A DNA stretch of 64,000 nucleotides, from positions 4,528,001 to 4,592,000 of the forward strand of contig NC_088312.1 in NCBI RefSeq assembly GCF_910592395.1, read 5' to 3'. Below the pieces are notes generated by a model that was not told where the DNA came from, ran no database searches, and saw nothing but the letters and a program-made list of their open reading frames with translations. Shown here one piece after another: positions 13,401 through 26,800 of the stretch. A program made the translations under genes and the position numbers. The DNA comes from Lineus longissimus (lineage: Eukaryota > Nemertea > Pilidiophora > Heteronemertea > Lineidae). Every line of letters begins with the position of its first letter. The first letter of the stretch is position 1.

Positions 13401-14764
13401 TCGGACAAAAATTTGCATCAGGGGAACCAATACATTACCGGAGCTGTAAGACCATCACCTTGATTAAGTTTTCAATGTTAATCACAGATTTTTGTTGATT
13501 ATAATGGCTACTGCAAACTGCAAGATTTTCAAGCATAATGTTTTTGCATTAGTGCAAATAATGTGTCAATAAGTCGAAATAAAAATTCGGAAAATTTCCT
13601 TTTTTAAAGAAGTATTTGCTATTACACGCAATTGCAAAAATAAACAGCATGAAAATCTTGTGATACATATATGCAGTAAACAGATTGATAAATAATCTTA
13701 ACCTTTTCTACAATATACAAATTTATTATGATTATTCACAGTTTATACAGTTCAAGTGATGTTCCATTAAATGTTTTCAAGACCAAGTTGTTGATCGATT
13801 GAAAAAGCTTTCAATTACCAGTACGAAATATTATTTTTCAAAGTATAGTCATCATGCAGGCTGCAATATTACCTGGATTAAATGATGTGCAACACTACAA
13901 TCAAACTCTAGGGCATGAACATGATGGCCAGGATTTGGCTTCGTAAATTGTAAAATAGAGGGATCATTCACATTCCAACATGTATATCAAATACTTTAGG
14001 TTGGTCATTAAAAAACTGACTTCAAGTGGTATAAAACTGTACAACGGTGATAGTAAAGTCCAAATCTCCAACAAATTAAAACAAAATACTAGTATCAACT
14101 AGGTATAATGCACTTGCATGTTCAGTAATCATCAGTCTTCTCTGTATGCTGTAATTACAATCTTTTCGCCACGATTGGTTAAAAAGAAGCCGTCTCGTCC
14201 AGACCTGTGGACGTGGGTTTGTGAACAGAAAGCCTACTCTACAACTGTTACAAATAATTTTTCAGTAAAACATAATATTTACAACTCAATATAAATACCT
14301 AAACATCACAGGTGCGGTCGGATACCAACAAATAGGTAGGATCACATTGGTGAATATATCAAATCGTCTTGTCTCTTTTTCTGCTTAAGGCCTGGGCTAT
14401 CATGGGTAGTTCATTAAGAGGATGATGAAGACTTGAATAATTGAATATCTAATATTTGACTCCACACATTCAGTGTGCATGTGCGAGCCAGACACTCCAA
14501 AAACTTTAGGAGCTGCTTTCCCTTAAGTCCAGTAAAGTGTAAAATTCTTTGCAAATGAGCGTATAATCATATATCAGTCACAGAAAGTGCAATAGTTGTT
14601 TTTTTAGGAGTTAAGCATGATTTTGAAACAGCAACTGGGTCCTGCACCCCAAAGAGCAGGTGACAGTATTTTCTTTTCTTAGAGGTCCTATTCAACTGTT
14701 GAAGGCCTACATGTACCCACGATAGGCCAGGCCCCTGATTGCAGAACAGACATTATCTGTAGGC
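10460..14764 (-). other. 3' UTR and/or downstream intergenic sequence of the DGK gene
   Basis: No coding similarity was seen. Minus-strand AATAAA signals occur at 13732-13737 (about 1.0 kb after the stop, the nearest), 12089-12094, 11828-11833 and 10500-10505. Any of them could mark the transcript end; the sequence alone does not choose. Confidence 0.45.
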
Positions 14765-14817
14765 TTAGACAGCTGTTTCTTGGTCCTCAGAGGACACCAA
14801 CTGGCGATGCTCCTGAT
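14765..14817 (-). CDS. DGKZ: DGK last coding exon: PDZ-binding tail ETAV and stop
   Basis: Residues 1252-1267 end in SSEDQETAV followed by TAA. The last seven residues, EDQETAV, are identical to human DGK zeta. ETAV is a class I PDZ ligand; in mammals it binds syntrophins and PSD-95-type scaffolds. The acceptor is TTTTTTCAG|AT. A second AG five bases further would break the frame. Confidence 0.95.
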
Positions 14818-17800
14818 CTGAAAAAAAACAATTCGTCGTTAGAGTGTAAAAATCATAACAGTGCAAAAACAAAAGCCAGAACATAGGATATAGGAATTTG
14901 TAATTGACATTTATTTCATCCAATTGTTACTGATGATGTCATTATCAAATACTTACTTTCAAGATAAGCCGCTAGTTCTCCATCCTCTGCCCTCAGCGAC
15001 TGGAGGCGAGGTGTATTACCCTGGTAGTCTGTTCGAGTGAGAGATGCCCCCGCTTCCACTAAAAGGGAGCAGATAGCACGCCGCTGATACCATGCAGCTT
15101 TGTGCAACGCCGTCTGGCCCCTACAAACAAGAGAAAAACACATCTCAACATTAGCCACAATTATTTTCGTATCAGTGTCTTTCCCATTCATGCTCTACTC
15201 TCTTCTCTTTTTTAAACAATAACGAATTCGACTCTTCCGTATTTAGGTTGGATATATTCTTAAACCTACTGTGGGTAATGCGAGTAACTTATACACGATA
15301 TACTCACTTTTCATAGTCTACCATATCCAAGATCACAGGTGGTGCTAAATAAAAGAGAATGGATAATCTTCAAAAACTGCAGAAACTAATACACAGAAAA
15401 AAATCGATAAAATTGGAGATCTTACGATAATGAGGCCATAAGTATCCAGGAGAATTTAGAGAATTTGCTTCTGCCTTAACAACATACAAGTTTCAATAAG
15501 ACAAAAAGGAAGATTTACAGAGACTTTTATGAAATTATTGTACATGTTGCGTGATTTTGAACCATCCCAATCACAACAAAAACAGTTTTTTCATTTATTA
15601 GATAAGCAGCATCAAGTCAATTTGCTAACCATTATTTATCAGAAATTTCACAAGGTCCTTGTGGCCGAAGCGTGCAGCATGATGAAGGGTGGTCATTCCA
15701 TACATGTCCGTTGCCAAGAGATTGCCCCCAAGTTGGTAGAGTTCTTCGACCTTCTTGCAATCTCCTCGTTTTGACGCATCAATGAGCACTGGAAACAAGA
15801 TATGCATCACTAAAGTGACATTAACAGCATAATCAAACCCTTTCTTCATTTCGTCATTGACAGATGAATATTCTCCAACACAGACAACGCACAAAAGGCA
15901 CATTTTCTTCGGAAAACTTTTGTAATATTTGAGAATCTTTCAGTATCATTTAACAGTGCTCTATTGTTCTTTTAGGTCCACTGGGCGTGCTCCGATCCTT
16001 AATTTCTAAAATGATCACAGATTGTAGGAAATGAATATAAAAAAGGCACTGCTCCCTTTTTCTCTGAGGCACCATTCTTTCTCAAAACCCTTGATCAACC
16101 CGTGTTTGCTTACATTTATCAGATGGGCTAATGGTTGGTGACGTTGGTTCTGCTGAAGTGGTTGGTCCTGGAAATATGTATTTTTTTCCTTTTTCAGAGT
16201 CGGATGAGAACTGTACAGGTGAGCCTGGTTCAGAACTAGAAATGAAACAATAGAAACCATAATTGTCAAATTATCTTTTTCTCTCATGAAAATTTATTCT
16301 CATTTATGGCAAAGCCCCAACCATGTCCTTTTATTTTTCTCTCTCATGACCAGACCTTTTTGACAAAGCAACCAAACAGATGAAGTCAAATCTAATTAAC
16401 TTTTTCACGATACCCTCAGATTACTGGAAAGTAGTAAACATCAACATACACCAAGAAATTTCCGAAAAACAGTAGTAACCTTGCGGTAGATTAACATTTT
16501 ATTTGAAGTGAAAACATATAGAAAGAAAGACACAGCGCGGGAAATTGGAGGTTAAGCCTATACCATCCAAAGAAGAAGAATGAGAAAGCCTGCAGCAGAA
16601 AATCATAGAAGTGAGAAAAGAAGGTTTCTGTATTAAAGTTGTACTGGTTGATCCGTCCATTTAATGAAATAATTTTATTTGCCTTAATCACACAGAAAAC
16701 AACTAAAAGAGGCCCATGCCCTCATCTGCTTTGAGGTATATTTTTTAAACAGTTCAGAACAAGCTTTCTGGTAGAGACCAGGGTTCTTCTTGGAGAACAA
16801 TACCTGTTGTTTGAGCCAGGCACCTGTGGAACCAGGAGGTTCTCTTGGCTCTCAAACCGCTTGAAGTTCTCATCAGAATCATTAATTGAACTGGTGCTAG
16901 TGGACCTGGAGGAGGGGAGAGAAAGGTCAAGGTCAATATAAGTTGTCCACATTGTTTTGTCAAGTGGAGAAGAGTTGTCAGTAGATTTCTTTATATCTGA
17001 ATGAGGATTTCAGGACTTATCATGTTTTGTTCATAAATTCTTTGAAATAACCAAAATATGCCCAAATTCAGCTACTTTTCACCCAACAGATTAAAAAGGG
17101 ACAAAGAAAGGCAGACATAGGGAAAAAAAGTTAGGTTACAAAGACACCCCTTTCACCACAAGACCACTGTCAAACTGCACTGGATAGAAAAGCACTTATT
17201 TTGGATGAAAACAAAACTCACCAAGATTACATTCTGGTATCTATCCAGATAGTTTTAGTTAGGGAGATAGATGAAGCAAAAAGCAGTTCTCCGGCAGAAG
17301 TGACTGCGGAGGAAAGTCTCCTTAGTAGAATCAGGTTATTAAAGAAAATAATCAAATACTGGGGGAAATGAAAGAAACAACTTACACTTGCATGGCTTGT
17401 GCTTCTCCTACTCCTAATGTGGGCATACTTTGACCTGATGGAGACTTTGGTGGTGTTGCAGGGAGCTGGAATGTTAAGTTGGGTGGCACCGCCAGACCAC
17501 TATTCTGATTGATATCCATCTTCGAAGGAAACGGCGTTGGCGGGTACTCGCATGTTGGCGTCGGCGAACGGGGCAGATTATTATTGCGATTTATTAGCTC
17601 TGGGTCGAGGATGTACAAATCTTCCGATGATATATCCGTTATGTAATGAAGATGTTCTTGAGCACGGTCTATTCGAAAGAATCGCTCCGCCGTAGTTGCT
17701 GAATGGAGGAGAATAGACCGAGGTGAACTTGGGTCTGGGGGCTGGTCTGTTTGGAAATTGGCAGAAAAAAAACTGTTGTTATACCACCAGGTGTTACGTG

Positions 17801-20800
17801 TTTGCCACAGAACACACCACACTGATGGCGTAAGCGGAGCAACGGCTCGTGAAATACCCTAAATGGACTGCAAAAACTTCCTTTTTAGAGTAATATTGAC
17901 TCAACAATCGTCAAAATGTAGCATTTAACTCTGTTAGTAAAGCCAATCTTGCAGCAAAGAATGAATTTGAAGATGATTATTTTCTTCATGATATTGATTC
18001 TTTCAGTCCAATAAGGGATTGGAGCAGGGTGTTTGCTGGTATATCATAGGTGATTCAAGCGGCAAGTGATAGACATTACAAATGGAACACTTTTTCACAG
18101 GTGAAATGTTTAACAATGACCATCATGAAAACGAGAGTACATACACCAAACCAATGGCATACGGGTTCACCTCAACATCCAAGGACTGTCTTTGCCAGTA
18201 ACATTGTAAGTCGTAACTGATCCTCATAGGCCACAAAGAGACAACACTAATTGCCTTGAGCAGAGCATATCGTGCACATAAGCACTGAATACAAGCCATG
18301 TATCTTTCTGCCAAAAGCCCAACATCCACTAATACAAAGGAGATAGCAAATTTACTCATTCTCAATTTTCGGGAGACTATAATTATCACAATTGCTGCTA
18401 AAAGTTAACCTAGAAGGCCAGAAACCAGTCGTTCTTGAAAGAGAACCACAGATCAATTTGAGAACTTACAGGCATTAATATCTATGTTTAAAAACTCATG
18501 TATGACTGAAGAAAGTGTGTAGTATGCAGAGGGGACAACGTAGTGACATGCACATATTTACAACAATACAGATTTGACAACATGCCCGTCAATGTGCAGT
18601 TTTCATAGAAAAAGTAAGATTTTCATTACAGATTCAGATAGATTAGCATCATTTACAAGTTGTGCAAGGGCTTTTTCAAGTGCAACTGAGACAGATCAGG
18701 AACTACTCCAAACTTCTTAACTTCATGAACTAAATACAAATGACGAACTCACAGTATCACAAATGACTTTAACTCATGCAGTCTAACTCATTATAATTAC
18801 AATGACCAATGGCCAATTTCGATAAATCTACATACGTGAGGATTCAAAAATAAACTTGGTAGTACTTGTGGCGGCTGAAGTAACACATAAATGGCATACA
18901 GATAACACATAACTGCATGAGGAAAGCACACTCAAAGGAAAGTGATCAAGAAAATGCCATTCTTCATCTAAAGCTACCAAAACGTCATTCTATGTGAAGA
19001 GTGAAATCGATTAGTGCACATCTAAATTTTACCTGGACATCTGATTCTAGTGTGAAATCTTGCTCTAATATATGTCATTCATGGGCACTCTTTTACAAAC
19101 ATTTCAATTTCAAGGGAGACCCACTGATATGAGCAGAGAGAGAGAGAGGGAACCGAGGAATGACCTATTTAACTTGCAGACAAGAGACTATCACAGCAAT
19201 AATTATCACATCTGCTCGGAAAACCTCCCATTTGTGGGGCACATAACTTTTCCGCCAAAACTGCCACTCTGTCAACTGAAATCTCACACTAATATCTTAT
19301 GTGCAGCCTATTGGTGAGAGTGCACTGGCTATCTAAATGTGATAACTCGACTGAACATGTAGGTGATCTCATCTCTGCATTCACAATCAGACAAAATTCA
19401 TAAATCGAAAATCATGTCATGCAGCGATACATTTGAGTATTGATAATGGCATATAAGCATTCATTTATTAGCCTGATCACAATATGTTTGTATAAGTCAG
19501 TTATTTCACACAGTTGTCCTTCCCAAATATTTTTCACCCTGTATTTTTTTCATCACAATCAGGTTAGATTTCACGTGTTTTGAGACAAGAACAGATGACC
19601 ATAAACTACATGTACAGTTCATTAGTGCCGAAAATTATACGCTTAACTCTAAGATAGGCAATTTTGTCATTGTTTCCACTGATTCTGGCTAAAACAAGCA
19701 CATTTATTTTTCGAATTGGAAAACTGCCTGTTTTCAAACAGAGGAACGTCAAGTGTAACAACTGGATAGCATTATACTCTAGAGCTGAATTAGAGTAAAT
19801 AAAGAGAAAGATAGTATTTCGATTAATACTTACAATCCAAGAAGCACCATTTTGATGAGAGTTTCTGGGAGGCTCCAGCAACATCATTTTGGAGGTCCTG
19901 CAAACATTTGTTACAATTAAATTCATCAAATTTCAGTTCCTGTATCCAAAAAGAAGTGTAAAGTTACAAACTCTTTATTCAAAGTAGCTAATTGAAATGA
20001 TAATGAATGACGAAATCACTAAGACTGAATTGGGGTGAAGTGGTAATGTAATATGGCATCGATGTAAACTCACAGTTTCAGGTACCCCACAGATGTAGCG
20101 CCAACACGAAACCTAGGCCCGCCTTGGGATTTCGACCAGGCTTTTGAAAACTCTCCATTTGTATAAATGGTTCATGATTGGTTCAGATTATAAACTTTGA
20201 GAACTCTTCATTTTGATGAGTAAACAGTAGACCAGATCGGATTCAACCTTACCTCCTGTAGCCGATTGATGTGCTTCCTGACTTGTTCAAGATCCGAGTC
20301 ATTCTCCACAACGATGATACCCAAGGGAATAGCTGAAAGATTAGAGAGAATAAGATAACCAACATGAAATGCAACATGAGGTCAAAGTCATATGTTAGGA
20401 AAGGATGATGTTGTGTACCTAAAACTTGTTTTCAGTTGTCCTAAATTATACGATCGACCACATTCTGAAGAAGTTTAATAGTTTTTGTATCATATCCAAG
20501 ATGGCCACCATAGTTCAAAATGGCCACCAAAAAGCAAACTTTAATTATCGGTATCACTTACATGCTTCTTTTAGCTTGTCCTTGTCGTAGTGGAGTGTCT
20601 CGTAGTCATCCATGCTGATACGGCTGACTTGGATGCGTAATCTCTCGGGCACAGACGGCGGGCTGCAACAGCCGTAGTCAATACTTCACATGATGCAGTG
20701 GGGAAGAGAGGCATTATAGTTATCCCATGGTCAACATGTCACCACAGCAACCGTAATTTGTTATATCACAAACATAATACCAGTATCAACAAAATATATA

Positions 20801-23800
20801 CCACACCATCCCCAATACTCTGAAATGCTCTTTTTTGTAACATCAACAATTATGGACAGCAACAGTTTTTCACAAGACTGAAGATGGAAAACCTGGTTGT
20901 AATTTCAAGTGGTGAAGAAAAATCACAACAGATGTGCAGGTGAATAAGGAAAATCGGACATAAAAAATGACAAAAGTGTATCTTGCAAAGACACGCATGC
21001 AAGTTTGATAGAAAAGAAGTCAGGACAGTGAATGGAAAACAAGGTTGTTCCATGCTAGCAGAATGTGTTTTCTAATGAAATGGTCCAGGGACCATGTGCT
21101 CACCTCGGGTTATGTAATGCATGTCATTTGCAGTGGATATGGGAGATATACAATCACATGAAATTTGGTAGCAATCCGACTTAGTTTAATTTTCAAGATG
21201 GCCGCCTAAAGCTACCATCACACCAAGTTTTAGCCATCTAGCCCTAGCGGTGACGAAACGTGCTCCACTAACGGACGACGATGGACGAAGGACGCCATGG
21301 TATTGTATAAGCTCCCAAGAGGTGAGCTAAAAAGGTGTAAGGTGTTTAAATGATGGAGGTGGGGGGGGGGGGTCGTATGCACAAGTGATTGAATGACAAA
21401 GGGAAGTGGACTGACTGGCATTGAATGGAGAAAAAAACAATCCTCCCTCAAATCCAGTACATTACGTACATGACATAGCCAAGCTGCTGGTGAAAGCGAC
21501 TGCATGCATCAAGGGACTATGTGCTTGTGAGAATAGGGTTAGGATATAGTGATGATCGAAAAAGAGTGTGGGTTTGATGTTCTGGCTTGTGTACGGGTCA
21601 TTATTTGAAGTGACAGTCGAATATTGGTACGGAAATTTATCACTGGGAGACAGAGAGCATGCATAATATTGTGTAACTGTTGATGTGTTGGAGCAAAGAG
21701 AAGAAGTTGGAAAACGAATCTAAAGATGGGTATGAAGAGTATTGGAGATGCTGGCAACCATCTGATGAGGCCTGCTGGAGAAAGATCATGTTTGCGAAAC
21801 AAATCACATGTGAGGTGACAACCAGTGGGATGACAACAATGACCAAACACTGCATCGTACAAAGGTCGAACATAAAAGCCCTTTTGGGACTCAGAGGAGC
21901 CCAAAATGTCAGAAAAATGTCAGGAATTCGAACTTTAAATTTGGCATAAAGCAGTGTCAATTTCAGATTTCGCAACCGTTGTGTTGTCATGTTCTCATAG
22001 GTCTATGAGCCAGCCAAATTTGAAGCACGTCCTGCTGAAGCCATCTCAGTTTTATAGGCTACTACAAAGTATCAACAAATACTTCAAATGCTTTTCCCAG
22101 GGAGTTTCTTCTTAAAATGGCAAAGGCCAATACTGAAATAGTGTAGCACCAGTATTACAATAAAGTTCCAAAGTTTTATGGATTTAACTCCGAGTGTCTT
22201 TTGCTGTCAACACAACGTTTCACCTTGCGTTCTCAAGGATCGAGTCTTCTGGTGTAATGGGTATGATATTTATGTGCAGGAAAACTAATTGATTGAATAA
22301 TCCGCATATCAGTATTATAAGGTAGCATTTCTGAGTACAGGCTGAGGCTTCAGTGCCATGTCCAGAATCAATAATTCTGAACTGTTCAGTATGGCTACAA
22401 AATAACGCAGGTCACATTACACTGAACTGAAACGAAACAATGATATATGACAACAAAATACCCCCCCATATAATTCACAATCGGCATCAATTATACAGAA
22501 CTTCAATATAAGAAGGTTCCTAGCACAGAGTGTATTGAAAAAACAAGTAGTCTTTTAGTCAGAACTGCAGAAATCAGTGATAATTAGCGAGTGGCACTAC
22601 TACACATGCAGATTTACAGTAACTTAAACAATATAACTATCATTGGCAATCATCTTTAAAGATTGAAGAGGAAACAAGCTAGACTCTTGATTTTTTCGAT
22701 ACACACTTTTGAATACCATTCAGATTGATTGCGATTTTTAGTTTTTAAAGGGCCTAAACCTGAATTTTTGTGCAAAAGTACAATCGTAATAGGTATCCTT
22801 TTTTTCAAGGTGTTTATTAAAGGTAAAAACATATTTTCCAAATAATTTTCAACAGTGGCCAAAACTGTTTCTATTCAAGTTCAGGAAAATGTATGATATC
22901 AATGTACTCAAAAGAAATCAGGAATAAAAATAATAGCCTGGACAATTGGGGGGGGGGTCAGATTGAAATAACCCATGCACCTGAATAGCATTGATTCTGT
23001 CAATTAAATGCAGCCACTGTCAGTCTCAGTTCACAGGGACTAGTGAGATCACTTACTAAACCTGATCAAGAGGGGGACATCAATGACATTTTGAGCAGCA
23101 CAAACGTGTACACATAAGAAGAAATGATACTACAGCTTTTGGCACCGAGAGAATGGAATAAATAGGTTGCACTTGTCTGGGCTTTTAAAACCTTTCCTAA
23201 AATCTTCATAAGGCTTAAACAAATGATGCAATAAGGCTGGGGAACAAAAACAGACGGTTATATAAGTACATGTATCATCAAAAACATTAAAATGCATGCA
23301 AGCTGTCTTATTCCCAATAACATTGATACAAATAAGTTACCATACTGAGGACAGTAATGTCTACATGTAGCATTTTAAGAACTGATGGGTAAAGTTGTCC
23401 CAATTGTATGAAGTATAAAACCTGACTGACAGACCACCAAAAGATATAGCATTGCTCTAATTTGACATCAACAGGTCATGGAGGTATCCTTTGCACAGTG
23501 ATGATTTAAATTGATGTACCCGGTACGGAGTACATGGAGTGCCTTTCACCCCTATAAAAATCTTTTAACAACGGTTGTAGTTTTGACATATCAGTGTGAC
23601 TGGATAGCTTTTTGCCTCTGATATTGGAAGTGCCAAGTTAAAAACTCGAGCATGCATTTACTGCCTCCGCAGGTTGCCAACGGAAACATGCTTCTTTTCA
23701 CCCCATGCGTTTATTTCCCAGTTTATTTCTGTCTTTTTTAATACTGAAAGGACCCGCGATCAAACTGATCCGCAAGCAAGGCTACATCCATGACCTGATA

Positions 23801-26800
23801 AAGGGTGAAAGATCTAGGCGACCAAACTGGGGTGAATACCACAATAGAAACAGTTTCAGACCACTGCGAAATAAACAAATCTCGTGGCACCAGGTTACAA
23901 AAGGTTGCATCAGTATCTGAGGAAGACACACAATTGTACATCACGGATGCCACGTCAGGTTACCTAGAGAAATGCTGCAGTACTGAATTCCTTTTGCCAT
24001 CTTCAGTGTACATGGTTCTGGGGTACAAAATTTGCAGAAAATGAATTAAGAATGTTCAAAAAATGAGCATTGTGATTTGTTGGTGATTGTCTTTTGGGAG
24101 TTTCTTAATAAGAGGTTGAATATCGTGTTCAAATATAACTGAATTTCACTAGAATGAACCAAAGATACACCAAAACGGATGATTTGAAAATAATGCCAAA
24201 AAAAATAAAATAAAGGACGATAAGCCAAATTCCAAATATCTCCTTCAAGCTTTAGACTTAGCCCCTTCCTTACTGATGTCCTTTTGATACTTACTCATTT
24301 AAGTAGGGCACTGAACCACGCCGTTTTGGCTTCTGAACCATGTTGGCTTGGTTACAGAGTGAGATCTCAACGGTGGAGGGTTTGAGGCGACATGGCTCTC
24401 CGTCCACTTGCATAGGTATAGGTTTATATGTGGTCAGCTTGGCCACTTGACACTGGTACAATCGCTCGCCGTGACCGCCAACTTGCAAGGCAGCCTGAAA
24501 AATACGGAACTGAAATTAGGTTTTTGTGCTTTTGTCTCCTACGGCCAAGTGAGGTACGTGTGCGCACGCCAGTTTTTGGATTAGGCTGGGGAATAAATGT
24601 AAGGCGCCAACTGAGAACCTACATTCATTAAAATGTTTTCTTTGTCCTCAAATGGAAACACCAAAACTTATTCAGGAATCACAGTTTAGTAAGTAAACAG
24701 TCGAGAAAATTTTCTCAGATATACCTACCAAGGAAGCGGCAGTGAATCCAATGATTTCAATGTATCCATCATCATGCCTCTGGGGCTCAAATGCCGAGTT
24801 GGTGCTGCTGGGGTTGCCCCATGGTACGGTACCTGCACCATACTTCGGAATGTTCAAGAAGAGAATACAATGCAGCTTGAGATCTTTGATTTTCTGCGTT
24901 ATATCGACACCATCACACTGAAAAGGTAAGGAATTATTTTAATAGCATAATGCAAAGAAGAAGAAAACACATTTCCCTTACGAAAATGAATCCCGATTCA
25001 CCATGGTCAAATGATGATTTACCATGGTGAATTGGTTCATTTTGAGCAGAAAAAAAAGTGAAAAATATATTTGGACTTAGAAATTATTTCATCTTTTAGA
25101 GAAGTTCAAAAATCAATTCGTGCATCTGCATGGTGACTCGAATCACAGATATAATCCTTGCGCCACAAATACAGTAGTTCTCCTCTCCACAAAGAGATGG
25201 AGTTCCACATTCTAATCTTCATAGAACCAAGAGATTGATGCAGTGAAAGAAGCCCACTGCGAAATGTGAGGAAGATCACATGCAATGCATTATCAAATTG
25301 TAAAGTGCATTTTTTGTGTTATGTATCACTTAAGTTCTTTCTCACCTCTATCTTCACATGTTCAGCTAAATCCTTCCAACTTCTTTTTAACAAATCTCTG
25401 CCACCCGCCTGAAATGACAACAAAAGGATTAAGAGGGAAAACACACATAGCAGTGCAGTTGTTATGCAAGCAAAGTTGCTGAAATCTGGCATTAATAGTA
25501 TTTGTATATCAGTCTTAATAGTTGTCATTTAAATTTAGCACATTTACACAAATTGAAATTTTGAGTCAACTCACCCCTGCATAGAACATCTTATTCCTAA
25601 ACCTACTGTTGAATTTCTCAGGGTTGGCTTCTGTGAACAGAATAATAATAATAAAGGTGAAATTACAAACCAACCTTTCAGAGTAATCTCATGATCACAA
25701 GCAACAAAAATAAGCGTTTATCCTTCCAAGAGATGAACCTACAATCTCACGACACTTAAACACTATTTCCCCGCACAACAAGCAAGATGTGGACAGAATG
25801 ACAGCTGCGAGACTTACCCCTGGATTCATGGAATTCTAAGGCCACATGAGCATCAGCTCCCAAGCTGAAGTAATTGTTGAACACCTCGTAGGGTAACTTG
25901 GTTTCTAAGGTCGAGTCCTGCTCACCCTGGGCTAGTTGTACTACTTTTAAGTTCCACCTGCAAAAGAAGAAGGCAGGTTGAAATGGGCTATACATGTACC
26001 TAGAATTGCATGGGCAGAAAGTTTGAATTGGTATGGGAAAGCTAATGAAATATCGAAGACACATGCAGTTATCAATTGTAGCTGTGTAAAAAGTGAAAAG
26101 TAAAATCTTCAACTGACCTGTCCAACTGAACAACTGGTCCGTCTTCTACACTGCTAAGTATTTTCTCTATAGGTTCGTCTGTATACCCCTGAAAAAGTAA
26201 CCAATAAAATTAGAATGCATTTCTGTAATTTTCCTATGTTTTTTTTATAATTGTTTCATCTGATAAAAAGAAAAAGAATTGAAACATGGAAATCCAATCT
26301 CCTACTCAGCAGTTTCTTTTCTAAATTTTTTTTTTTAATGAAAATGTACAACCTTTTCTATTGCAGTGTCTCACACTGGGCGCTTTCTAGCAATGAGATC
26401 TTAAAGGGAGATGCAGAAGAATATATCAATGTGTTTAATTTCCCACCTCTGATCCATCTGTCCCTTCAACAAAACCAGCTAAGAACAGATGTATTACACT
26501 TACCCCGCCCCAGTTGAGAGTTCTTGCCAAGTCATTTCCTGTTCCTAGTGGTAGCACAGCGACCGGAGGAAATGGGTTGAAATTCAAGCTATCTAATACA
26601 GAGAGTATCCAACCTACAGTGCCATCACCACCGCAGGCCAAGATTCGTAGATTTGGCACCTTTTTGAACAATTCGAGCCTTCAAAAGATGATAATACATG
26701 TATAGTTATTCAAAATGCCGGATATGAAGCACTTTTTCAATATATGCAAAAAGGGCTTAGAAATAACTGTCACATGTTTGTCTGCACCAAGAACTATGCT

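Noticed and set aside
15529-15774. Plus-strand 81-codon frame
   Set aside because: It is antisense to the ankyrin exon 15630-15788, whose minus-strand reading is conserved.
21539-21904. Minus-strand 121-codon frame
   Set aside because: It is in a DGK intron, overlaps another frame on the opposite strand, and has no recognisable domain or codon signal.
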